Shown here piece after piece: positions 1 to 5,296 of a stretch of DNA of 8,483 bases. Under the pieces are notes generated by a model. It was not told the DNA's origin. It ran no database searches and worked only from the letters and a program-made list of their open reading frames with translations. Position 1 is the stretch's first letter, and each line of letters begins with the position of its first letter. This stretch comes from an uncultured Candidatus Melainabacteria bacterium (GTDB taxonomy: Bacteria; Cyanobacteriota; Vampirovibrionia; Gastranaerophilales; Gastranaerophilaceae): positions 1-8,483 of the forward strand of contig CALEJY010000160.1 in assembly GCA_937898445.1 (NCBI GenBank), read 5' to 3'. A program made the position numbers and the translations under genes.

Positions 1-1098
1 ACTGATACTGATGCAGGTGAAAACGATGTATTCTATTGTAATGATTGCGATTATTCAGCAAATTCAAACCACGCAATTTCTAAATTGCCTGAAGCGGTTG
101 TTGACGGAAAAGAATATTTTCCTGAAACTAAAATTATTGATACGCCAAACACTCATTCAATTGAAGAATTGAGCAAGTTTTTGAATATTCCTGATACATT
201 GATTTTGAAAACTCTTGTATATATTATTGACAAGAAACCTGTTTTGGCTTTGATTAGAGCAGATAAAGCGGTTGAAGAAACAAAATTGATGAATGCAGTT
301 GGCGGTATTGATGTAAGAATTGCATCTCCTGCAGAAATTGAAGAACTTATGCAACAACATAATTTTAATGCTATTCCTGGATTTATCGGACCTAAAGGTT
401 TTGAGGATATTACAATTGTTGCTGATGAAACAGTTCGTGATATGAAAAACTTTGTTGTAGGAATTAACGAAACCGACAAACACCAAGTTGGCGCAAATTT
501 AGAAGATTTAGGTATTAAAGAGATTAAATACGCTGATATCAGACTTGTTCAACGTGGTGAACTTTGTCCTGTTTGCGGAAAACCGTTGCAAATTACAAAA
601 GGGATTGAAGTTGGTAATATCTTTAAATTAGGTACAAAATATTCAAAACCTATGAATGCGGTTTACACAGATGTTAACGGCAAAACTCATCCTTACGTAA
701 TGGGTTGTTATGGTATTGGTATTTCAAGAACTGCTGCTGCTGCGGTTGAAGCTCACTATGACGAACACGGTATCAAATGGCCGATTGCAATTGCTCCATA
801 TCACGTTGTAATTGTCCCTGTAAATATTAAAGATGAACTTCAAATGAAGGTCGCAAATGAAATGTATGAAAAATTGCAAGCTGCCGGTGTTGAAGTTGTT
901 CTTGATGATAGAGATGAAAGAGCCGGTGTTAAGTTTAAAGATGCTGATTTAATCGGCTTCCCATACAGGGTTACTGTTGGTAAAACTATTAACGAAGGTT
1001 TGGTTGAATACAAAGTTCGAGAAACCGAAAATGTTGAAAAGGTTACACCGGACACTGCAGTAGAACATCTCATAGAGATTGTTAAAAATATTAAGTAA
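1..1098 (+). CDS. proS: Prolyl-tRNA synthetase, 3' part (5' end outside window)
   Basis: Class II synthetase that charges tRNA-Pro in the cytoplasm. The frame is open from base 1, giving 365 residues. Bacterial ProRS enzymes of this type are about 570 residues, so roughly the first 200, with class II motifs 1 and 2, lie upstream. Seen here: the end of the first catalytic half (GENDVFYCNDCDYSAN, window residues 6-21); the YbaK-like editing insertion at about 30-180, with the Lys of LILKTL at residue 70 in the place of the editing lysine; return to the catalytic core (CPVCGKPLQITKGIEVG); the motif 3 region GCYGIGISRT with Arg243; and the anticodon-binding domain from about residue 260 to the end. 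Two CxxC pairs (13/16 and 189/192) flank the insertion and could hold a metal; this is inference. A TTG at base 85 is only an internal codon. Followed directly by an intrinsic terminator. Identity is secure. Confidence 0.97.
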   Translation, partial: TDTDAGENDVFYCNDCDYSANSNHAISKLPEAVVDGKEYFPETKIIDTPNTHSIEELSKFLNIPDTLILKTLVYIIDKKPVLALIRADKAVEETKLMNAVGGIDVRIASPAEIEELMQQHNFNAIPGFIGPKGFEDITIVADETVRDMKNFVVGINETDKHQVGANLEDLGIKEIKYADIRLVQRGELCPVCGKPLQITKGIEVGNIFKLGTKYSKPMNAVYTDVNGKTHPYVMGCYGIGISRTAAAAVEAHYDEHGIKWPIAIAPYHVVIVPVNIKDELQMKVANEMYEKLQAAGVEVVLDDRDERAGVKFKDADLIGFPYRVTVGKTINEGLVEYKVRETENVEKVTPDTAVEHLIEIVKNIK

Positions 1099-1106
1099 TA
1101 GAGAAT

Positions 1107-1138
1107 AAGAGGGTTGAAAAATTTTCAGCCCTCTTTTA
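1107..1138 (+). terminator. Rho-independent terminator of proS
   Basis: Inverted repeat 9 bases after the proS stop. The arms AGAGGGTTGAAAA and TTTTCAGCCCTCT pair along their length with one G-U pair, and the second arm runs into TTTTATT. The preceding A's (1107-1108) extend the stem, so it could also stop transcription from the other strand, but no gene converges on it here. Confidence 0.9.
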
Positions 1139-1147
1139 TTATAATTC

Positions 1148-1176
1148 TTGTTAAGATTAACCCCACAAGATAAATT
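1148..1176 (+). promoter_or_regulatory. Possible promoter of the calpain-like gene
   Basis: TTGTTA at 1148-1153 and TAAATT at 1171-1176 are separated by 17 bases and lie just after the proS terminator. The -10 match is poor, and an A/T-rich region gives such matches by chance. It is offered because the gene needs its own promoter after that terminator. Confidence 0.3.
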
Positions 1177-1184
1177 AATTGATT

Positions 1185-1188
1185 AGGA
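1185..1188 (+). promoter_or_regulatory. Ribosome binding site that decides the start of the calpain-like gene
   Basis: AGGA lies 8 bases upstream of the ATG at 1197, whereas the in-frame TTG at 1179 lies before it and has no purine-rich site of its own. This favours 1197 as the start. Confidence 0.65.
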
Positions 1189-1196
1189 ATATAAAT

Positions 1197-1937
1197 ATGA
1201 AAATGTATCCAATTTGTTCAGTTCATACTACCCCAATGCAACGAGCAGTGCAAAAATTTCATGATTGCTACTTAGTGGCATCATTAGGAGCTTTGAGCAG
1301 AAGTGCTAAAGGTCGTAGAGTTTTAGAAAATAATATATCCAATAATTATAAAGCAGTTAATGTCAAATTTAAAGATGTTAATGGTAAGCAGGAAGATTAT
1401 TTGATACTGAAAAATGAGATTAAAAACTTTACTTATGAAAGAAAAGATGGAATTAAAGAAAAATTAGATAAAATAGCTTCCCCAATAACAACAGCAGTAG
1501 AGATTGCTATGAATAGATTGTTGGCAATTCATCCGACTAAAAAGCCTTTTATCTACCGAATGATGGAAAATCAACAGGATTTTGAATACAACAAACCTTC
1601 AAGATTTTTGCAAATGTTTACCGGTAAAAAGCCTGTGATATTGAATGAAAGTGGTATTAGTATGTCCTTATTTAATAAGGTAGATAAATCAATAAAATTG
1701 TTGGGTGATATCGAAAGAGATAAAGGAGCTGTATTTGTAGCAGGTACCGGCTGGAATAAGTGGGGAACTAATGCTCTCCCTTCTTGGCACTGTTATGCGG
1801 TAAAACGTGTTAATATGGAGCAAAATAGAATTGTTCTTTTTGATCATAGAAAACAAGAGGAAATTATTTTACCTATTCAAACAGCTTTACATCAATTAAA
1901 ATTCTTAACAGGATATTTTAGCAAAGATTTAAGCTAA
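1197..1937 (+). CDS. Calpain-like (papain-fold) cysteine protease domain protein
   Basis: A 246-residue protein with no signal peptide or membrane segment, so probably cytoplasmic. The N-terminal part reads QKFHDCYLVASLGALS, which resembles the calpain active-site region (QGxxGDCWLLAAL), with Cys24 as nucleophile and Gln19 as a possible oxyanion-hole residue. Cys-Gln spacing is 5 here, against 6 in calpain and papain. Near the C-terminus, PSWHCYAVKRV gives a candidate catalytic His198, and IVLFDHR places Asp216 where calpains carry the Asn of NPW. Between them, AVEIAMNRL (about 99-107) and PSRFLQMFTGKKP (about 134-146) look like the middle of the calpain catalytic domain (helix, then a xxLLTG-like turn). 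The whole protein is one catalytic domain without regulatory parts. Its substrate is unknown. It stands alone after the proS terminator and converges on the GtrA gene with 8 bases between stops. The fold call comes from motifs only. It could be a related NlpC/transglutaminase-type fold or a catalytically dead copy. Confidence 0.6.
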   Translation: MKMYPICSVHTTPMQRAVQKFHDCYLVASLGALSRSAKGRRVLENNISNNYKAVNVKFKDVNGKQEDYLILKNEIKNFTYERKDGIKEKLDKIASPITTAVEIAMNRLLAIHPTKKPFIYRMMENQQDFEYNKPSRFLQMFTGKKPVILNESGISMSLFNKVDKSIKLLGDIERDKGAVFVAGTGWNKWGTNALPSWHCYAVKRVNMEQNRIVLFDHRKQEEIILPIQTALHQLKFLTGYFSKDLS

Positions 1938-1952
1938 GATAAGATTTAAGCT
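1924..1952. repeat. 12-base direct repeat at the convergent gene ends
   Basis: AAGATTTAAGCT occurs at 1924-1935 and again at 1941-1952, a period of 17 bases, covering the stop codons of both convergent genes. The second copy runs into six T's (1952-1957). A 5-base stem AAGCT/AGCTT (1931-1935 with 1949-1953) before that run could act as a weak plus-strand terminator. Confidence 0.45.
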
Positions 1953-2365
1953 TTTTTATGTTTGAATGCAAAGTATTTGAATAAAACGTAAGTTACAACA
2001 GATGCCATAAATATTGATACAAGCTGGCTTAAATAAACGTTTTTAGAAATATATCTTACTATTAATTCCAAAATTAGAGCGTTGCAGGCATAACTGACAA
2101 CCCATGTTGTACAACATTTGAAATATTCTTTTAACCAATGACCTTTTGTACAGAATACAAACATTTTTTGGTTAAAGAATGAAAAAACTGATGATATAAT
2201 CCATTGCAAAGCAACACAGATTTGATAATGTTCGCTTCCGATTAAATATAATGCGATTGCAAAAATTACGTATGAAATCGCAGCGTTTACTCCGCCTACT
2301 AATAAAAATCGGATTTTATCGGGTATTGAACACCATTTGTTGTATAAGTTTAAAAGTCTTTCCAT
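1946..2365 (-). CDS. GtrA-family membrane protein
   Basis: A 139-residue integral membrane protein, the usual GtrA-family length. Four hydrophobic segments are visible at about residues 19-42, 48-71, 84-106 and 112-134, with Lys/Arg-rich ends. The segment RFLLVGGVNAAISYVIFAIA and the FSFFNQKMFVF stretch at the end of the second helix are typical of the family. Members are thought to help flip or present undecaprenyl-phosphate-linked sugars for decoration of cell-wall polymers or O-antigen; the exact substrate cannot be read from the sequence. Its ATG shares one base with the gatD stop codon (TAATG), so the two genes are almost certainly co-transcribed and translationally coupled. The only purine stretch upstream (GGGAAAG) is not well placed. 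Family assignment is firm, function inferred. Confidence 0.88.
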   Translation of the reverse strand: MERLLNLYNKWCSIPDKIRFLLVGGVNAAISYVIFAIALYLIGSEHYQICVALQWIISSVFSFFNQKMFVFCTKGHWLKEYFKCCTTWVVSYACNALILELIVRYISKNVYLSQLVSIFMASVVTYVLFKYFAFKHKKA

Positions 2366-3096
2366 TAATAAGCTTTCCCGACAAGCGAATTGTGTGTTTT
2401 TAGCTCAATTGTGTCATCTAATTTTGAAAGAGTAATCTTTTCTCCATAACGCTTTTGCAATGCCAATTCTATTAAATAGTCAGCAAAGTGTGGGTTTTTA
2501 GGAAGTAATGAACCGTGCAAATATGTTCCGAAAGCATTTTTGAACCTTGCTCCGGCAGTTTTGTCTTTGCCGTTATTTCCGTTTCCGACAATTATTTTCC
2601 CTAGCGGTTGTGTATCTCCTTGAATGTATGTCAATCCGCTATGGTTTTCAAATCCGACAAGAGTTGATGGAGTTAGAAAACCTGTTTCTACTGTGACATT
2701 TCCGATAAATCTTTTATGTCCGGCAACAGTGTAAGCATCTAAAAGGCTTATCCCCTTCAATTTGTTACCATCAAACGGTTGGTAGTAATGTCCGAATAAC
2801 TGATAACCTCCGCAAATTCCTAAGAAAACTGCGCCGTTATCTCTTTCTGTTGTCAAAAAGTCTTTGTTTTTAAATAATTCATCTGCAACATCTTGTTGTT
2901 GTTTATCTTGACCGCCACCAATAAAATATAAATCGTGTTCTTTTATAGTGTCACCAATTCCGATATCTTCTATTTCAACCGAAATTCCACGCCATTCACA
3001 TCTTTTTTTTAACGTTATGATATTTCCCATATCTCCGTACAAATTTAGGAGTTTTGGGTAAAGATGCGCTATTGATATTTTTAACTCTCTTTCCAT
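2365..3096 (-). CDS. gatD: Lipid II isoglutaminyl synthase (glutamine-hydrolysing) subunit GatD
   Basis: A 243-residue CobB/CobQ-type class I glutamine amidotransferase. In the known system GatD releases ammonia from glutamine, and the Mur-ligase-like partner MurT uses it to amidate the D-glutamate of the lipid II stem peptide. Visible marks: the N-terminal HLYPKLLNLYGDMGN (11-25); the GatD-specific GGGQDKQQ (60-67); the nucleophile elbow GICGGYQ with Cys95; GHKRF with Arg129, matching the functionally important Arg of Staphylococcus GatD; and YLHGSLLPKNP with catalytic His194. There is no cobyrinate-ligase domain, which argues against CobB or CobQ. A TGA codon lies three codons upstream in frame, so ATG 3096 is the first possible ATG. 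No Shine-Dalgarno site precedes it, and the -10 box is about 9 bases away. MurT is not next to it: tatD diverges upstream and a GtrA gene follows. Confidence 0.88.
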   Translation of the reverse strand: MERELKISIAHLYPKLLNLYGDMGNIITLKKRCEWRGISVEIEDIGIGDTIKEHDLYFIGGGQDKQQQDVADELFKNKDFLTTERDNGAVFLGICGGYQLFGHYYQPFDGNKLKGISLLDAYTVAGHKRFIGNVTVETGFLTPSTLVGFENHSGLTYIQGDTQPLGKIIVGNGNNGKDKTAGARFKNAFGTYLHGSLLPKNPHFADYLIELALQKRYGEKITLSKLDDTIELKTHNSLVGKAY

Positions 3097-3105
3097 GACA
3101 TGTCA

Positions 3106-3114
3106 ATTATATCA
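3106..3114 (-). promoter_or_regulatory. Extended -10 promoter of gatD, probably giving a leaderless mRNA
   Basis: On the minus strand TGATATAAT is a perfect TATAAT with the TGn extension and no convincing -35 box. Nine bases separate the hexamer from the gatD ATG, so transcription would begin about 2-4 bases before the start codon, leaving no room for a ribosome binding site. Confidence 0.6.
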
Positions 3115-3124
3115 CATAAAAATG

Positions 3125-3153
3125 TTTACATCCCATCATATTGGCGATAAAAT
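3125..3153 (+). promoter_or_regulatory. Promoter of tatD, probably giving a leaderless mRNA
   Basis: TTTACA (3125-3130), a 17-base spacer and TAAAAT (3148-3153) form a good sigma-70-type promoter. Six bases separate the -10 box from the ATG at 3160, so the predicted first transcribed base is at or next to the A of the start codon. No Shine-Dalgarno site is present. Confidence 0.6.
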
Positions 3154-3159
3154 CATTGT

Positions 3160-3915
3160 ATGATTGATACACATACGCATATTAACTGTATAGAAGAACT
3201 TTCTATTGAAGAAATTATTAAAAACGCTAAAGATGATGGCGTTGAGAAACTTATTGTTCCGGCGGCATATCCATCAGATATTGATGTTGTGGCTGATTTG
3301 GTAGAAAAATATGAAGATGTTTACGGATTATTGGGCGTTCATCCATCAGAGGTTAAGGATTGGGATGATGGTTTGATTGATAAGATTAAAGAATATTCAA
3401 AATCCCCTAAAATTGTCGGAATTGGTGAGATTGGTTTGGATTATTATTGGGATAAGAGTTTTAATGATTTGCAAAAAGAAGTTTTTATAAAACAAGTAAA
3501 ACTCGCAAATGAATTGGATTTTCCTATCTCAATTCACGATAGAGAGGCGCATAAAGACACATTTGATATTTTGACAGAATACAATAAAAATTCAAAAGTT
3601 GTAATGCATTGTTTTTCTGGTAGTGTTGAATTTATGCGTGAATGTGTTAAAAAAGATTGGTATATCGCAATTGGCGGAGTTGTAACTTTCAAAAAAGCTA
3701 TAAAATTGAAAGAGGTTGCAAAAGAAGTTCCGCTTGAAAAACTTTTGTTGGAAACTGATGCGCCGTATCTTACTCCTGTTCCATATAGAGGAAAAACAAA
3801 TCAGCCTGCGTATGTAAAATATGTTGCAGAAGAAATCGCAAACTTACGTGGCATGTCTTTTGATGAAATAAATGATATAACTACTCAAAATGCAAAAGAT
3901 GTTTTTAAAATTTAG
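3160..3915 (+). CDS. tatD: TatD-family metal-dependent deoxyribonuclease
   Basis: A 251-residue TIM-barrel hydrolase of the amidohydrolase superfamily, the usual TatD/YcfH length. All metal-ligand motifs are present in order: DTHTHIN with His5 and His7; GVHPSEV (His61); GIGEIGLDYYWD with Glu90; PISIHDREAH with His126; VMHCFSGS with His150; and LLETDAPYLTPVPYRGK with Asp200. Family members are Mg/Mn-dependent DNases with 3'-5' exonuclease activity linked to DNA repair. Despite the name they are not needed for Tat protein export. The substrate of this copy is not tested by anything in the sequence. It diverges from gatD across 63 bases, and its 3' end overlaps the converging membrane-protein gene by 11 bases. 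Start chosen as the first ATG, which begins the first beta strand directly; a leaderless transcript is likely. Confidence 0.95.
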   Translation: MIDTHTHINCIEELSIEEIIKNAKDDGVEKLIVPAAYPSDIDVVADLVEKYEDVYGLLGVHPSEVKDWDDGLIDKIKEYSKSPKIVGIGEIGLDYYWDKSFNDLQKEVFIKQVKLANELDFPISIHDREAHKDTFDILTEYNKNSKVVMHCFSGSVEFMRECVKKDWYIAIGGVVTFKKAIKLKEVAKEVPLEKLLLETDAPYLTPVPYRGKTNQPAYVKYVAEEIANLRGMSFDEINDITTQNAKDVFKI

Positions 3916-4243
3916 TTATTTTAGATAAAATTTTAGTAATTTTTCTTGTGCCTCTGCCGAGAAAATAACCGATTACAGAGCCGCCAATCATTGGAATAAA
4001 CGCTGTCCCTAAGACAATTCCGATTGCAGGCATGAAGTCTTCTTTAGGTAAATCTAAGTTTCTCGCAATAGATTTTCCCCTTGAATATATGTCTGTTGCA
4101 AGGTTTTTGTTGTTAATTTTCGCACATCTTTTCCCAGCTTCCCAACCAAATGTTGTCGCTTTACTCAAACCAGATTTAATCCTCCTTAAATCGTCTGGCA
4201 CATATCTTTGGTAAAATTTGTTTAATACTTTCGGGATAGACAT
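3905..4243 (-). CDS. Small basic protein with a glycine-zipper membrane segment, function unknown
   Basis: A 112-residue protein I do not recognise. Residues 1-65 are hydrophilic and rich in Lys/Arg with no visible motif. Residues about 71-96 are hydrophobic and glycine-rich (FMPAIGIVLGTAFIPMIGG, then SVIGYFLGRG). Gly88, Gly92 and Gly96 make a GxxxGxxxG glycine zipper, with Gly75 and Gly79 a further GxxxG, a pattern that packs membrane helices together. A basic tail, KITKILSKITKF, ends the protein. The segment could form one helix or a tight helical hairpin. Support for it being real: a coherent protein-like composition, an extended -10 box placed exactly for a leaderless start at 4243, and no better gene in the space. 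A 60-codon plus-strand frame inside it is a shadow. Its stop lies inside the tatD gene (11-base tail-to-tail overlap). Confidence 0.7.
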   Translation of the reverse strand: MSIPKVLNKFYQRYVPDDLRRIKSGLSKATTFGWEAGKRCAKINNKNLATDIYSRGKSIARNLDLPKEDFMPAIGIVLGTAFIPMIGGSVIGYFLGRGTRKITKILSKITKF

Positions 4244-4249
4244 ATCAAG

Positions 4250-4258
4250 ATATTAGCA
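4250..4258 (-). promoter_or_regulatory. Extended -10 promoter of the glycine-zipper gene
   Basis: The minus strand reads TGCTAATAT, a TGn extension plus a -10 hexamer with 5 of 6 consensus bases. Only six bases lie between it and the ATG at 4243, which predicts a transcript starting at the start codon. No Shine-Dalgarno site is present. A weak CTTTCA or TTTCAA lies 16-17 bases upstream as a possible -35. Confidence 0.5.
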
Positions 4259-4296
4259 CAAGAAAAATTAATTGAAAGTGGAAAACGACTATTTTT

Positions 4297-4341
4297 TATT
4301 CCTTCCTTGTGAGGGAGGCTAGGTGGGTGCTAATTTCAGCA
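4297..4341. repeat. G/C-rich hairpin, possible dispersed repeat remnant
   Basis: CCTTCC (4301-4306) and GGGAGG (4313-4318) pair around the loop TTGTGA with one G-U pair on the plus strand, followed by CTAGGTGGGTG and a second small stem TGCT/AGCA (4328-4331 with 4338-4341). The G/C content stands out sharply from the A/T-rich surroundings. There is no T run after it on either strand that would make a standard terminator. It lies in the 128-base gap between the glycine-zipper gene and the tRNA; the rest of that gap holds nothing I recognise. Confidence 0.4.
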
Positions 4342-4371
4342 TAAAATTCTGATTTCTTCCCATTAAAAACT

Positions 4372-4445
4372 TGGCCCCGGCGCGATTCGAACGCGCGATC
4401 TTTGGTTTAGGAAACCACTGCTCTATCCTGCTGAGCTACGAAGCC
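4372..4445 (-). tRNA. tRNA-Arg, anticodon CCU
   Basis: A 74-base cloverleaf on the minus strand, reading AGG codons. The acceptor arms GGCTTCG and CGGGGCC pair fully with two G-U pairs, discriminator A. D stem GCTC/GAGC with loop AGCAGGATA; anticodon loop TTCCTAA (plus-strand 4407-4413) with U33 and A37; variable loop of five; T stem GCGCG/CGCGC with loop TTCGAAT. The outer anticodon-stem pair 27-43 is a G-A mismatch, leaving four good pairs. CCA is not encoded and must be added after transcription. It has its own promoter just upstream and stands alone rather than in a tRNA cluster. Confidence 0.95.
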
Positions 4446-4458
4446 AAATTACACAGTT

Positions 4459-4467
4459 ATTATAACA
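4459..4467 (-). promoter_or_regulatory. Extended -10 promoter of tRNA-Arg
   Basis: The minus strand carries TGTTATAAT, a perfect TATAAT with the TGn extension, 13 bases before the tRNA 5' end. This gives a precursor with a 5' leader of about 6 bases. There is no good -35 box; that region falls inside the upstream terminator hairpin. Confidence 0.6.
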
Positions 4468-4468
4468 T

Positions 4469-4508
4469 AAAAAACGGAGAATAAAATTTATTCATTCTCC
4501 GCTTTTTT
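4469..4508. terminator. Bidirectional intrinsic terminator
   Basis: CGGAGAAT (4475-4482) and ATTCTCCG (4494-4501) form a perfect 8-base stem. Six A's precede it (4469-4474, so a U run on the minus strand), and six T's follow (4503-4508, a U run on the plus strand). It should end minus-strand transcription from the 174-residue gene just before the tRNA promoter. Between it and that gene's stop lie further short inverted elements (CGGTT at 4509-4513, AACCG at 4521-4525 and 4532-4536). Confidence 0.85.
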
Positions 4509-4555
4509 CGGTTCTTTTTTAACCGGCTGTCAACCGATTTTATTATAATACAAAG

Positions 4556-5080
4556 TTATATATTTGTAAGTTTATTAATTAAATTGATAAAAAAGTTTTT
4601 GTTTTTCTTATCTGCTTCAGGCATTGTTTGGTGAGTTATCGGATGGCTAGGTCTGTTTTTTTTCATGTTATGAAGTCTTTCTCTTGCTTCAATATGTTCA
4701 ATCATTTTTGAAGCTTTGAAGTTATCAATTAAAGATAATAGCCCTTTTTTGTTTGTAGGGGGAAATAATGTTGCTTCTTCTCCGCTAATATTATGTTTTC
4801 TATCATATACGCAATTAATAGAAAATCTTTCTTCGTCTTTTGGTACATTGTAATCGTGACTATGTATTGATAATTCTAAAACAGAAAACTTTTTCTTAAG
4901 ATAGTTCTCAAGTTTGTCAATTTCACTGTTATGTGTGATTGCATGTAATATATCTTTATCCCAAAGTTTTTCTTCATAAATTTTTCTGTGTTGAAAACTT
5001 GGTTGATTGTTGTTTGGGGTATTTGTTGTCTGGTATTGCGAGCGATTGTATGCACTGTTTGCGATGCTCTGAATTTTCAT
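4556..5080 (-). CDS. Hypothetical protein with lineage-style Asn/Gln-rich N-terminus
   Basis: A 174-residue protein without a recognised domain. It begins MKIQSI, then a low-complexity Asn/Gln/Thr/Ser stretch (7-26) ending in PSFQHRK (27-33). From memory, this kind of opening recurs in many unrelated hypothetical proteins of Gastranaerophilales. It is not a classical signal peptide: there is no hydrophobic core. The rest is charged and probably soluble: a helical part (about 34-64), a short beta-like stretch (FSVLELSIHSHDYNV, 65-79), one cysteine (residue 90), a helical Lys/Glu-rich part (111-141) and a short amphipathic end (KNFFINLINKLTNI). It is preceded by one of the strongest Shine-Dalgarno sites in the window and followed by a bidirectional terminator, so it is a single-gene unit. 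Function unknown; I see no catalytic motif. Confidence 0.75.
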   Translation of the reverse strand: MKIQSIANSAYNRSQYQTTNTPNNNQPSFQHRKIYEEKLWDKDILHAITHNSEIDKLENYLKKKFSVLELSIHSHDYNVPKDEERFSINCVYDRKHNISGEEATLFPPTNKKGLLSLIDNFKASKMIEHIEARERLHNMKKNRPSHPITHQTMPEADKKNKNFFINLINKLTNI

Positions 5081-5089
5081 TTTTTTATT

Positions 5090-5095
5090 TCCTCC
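5090..5095 (-). promoter_or_regulatory. Strong Shine-Dalgarno site of the 174-residue gene
   Basis: The minus strand reads GGAGGA nine bases before the ATG at 5080. This consensus-quality site contrasts with the leaderless-looking genes nearby and supports translation of this otherwise anonymous frame. Confidence 0.8.
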
Positions 5096-5129
5096 AAAGA
5101 TAATTTTTCTTTCTAAATTAAAGCACGTA

Positions 5130-5190
5130 AATAAATTTTATTTTGCGTATATTGTGTATATTTTACAATAAATATAAAATAAAATTTATT
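5130..5190. repeat. Perfect 15-base A/T inverted repeat between trpS and the 174-residue gene
   Basis: AATAAATTTTATTTT (5130-5144) and AAAATAAAATTTATT (5176-5190) are perfect reverse complements, enclosing 31 bases that contain a second nested perfect pair, TATTGT (5150-5155) and ACAATA (5165-5170). The structure lies in the 216-base gap between two minus-strand genes, in the likely promoter or 5' region of the downstream one. It has no G/C stem typical of terminators. It could be an operator, a cruciform or a chance product of A/T richness. The rest of the gap (5191-5296) is A/T-rich with no gene; a trpS terminator is not evident. Confidence 0.55.
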
Positions 5191-5296
5191 CAATTTGCCG
5201 AAATGATAGAATATACTTGCCAATAAAGTATTTTGATTTTTTCTTTACATTCTTAATATTGTATAAAAAAAAGAATAATTTAAGCTCCTTTTTAGG

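Noticed and set aside
153..486. Two minus-strand frames of about 108 residues inside proS
   Set aside because: They are shadows of the strongly supported ProRS reading frame and show no protein-like motif.
1179..1196. TTG start adding six residues to the calpain-like protein
   Set aside because: The AGGA ribosome binding site lies downstream of it and is correctly spaced for the ATG at 1197.
4032..4214. 60-residue plus-strand frame
   Set aside because: It is antisense to the glycine-zipper gene, which has a well-placed promoter and a more coherent composition; no ribosome binding site supports the plus-strand frame.
4301..4318. Intrinsic terminator for the tRNA
   Set aside because: The stem has no T run after it on either strand, and on the minus strand it has a C-A mismatch.
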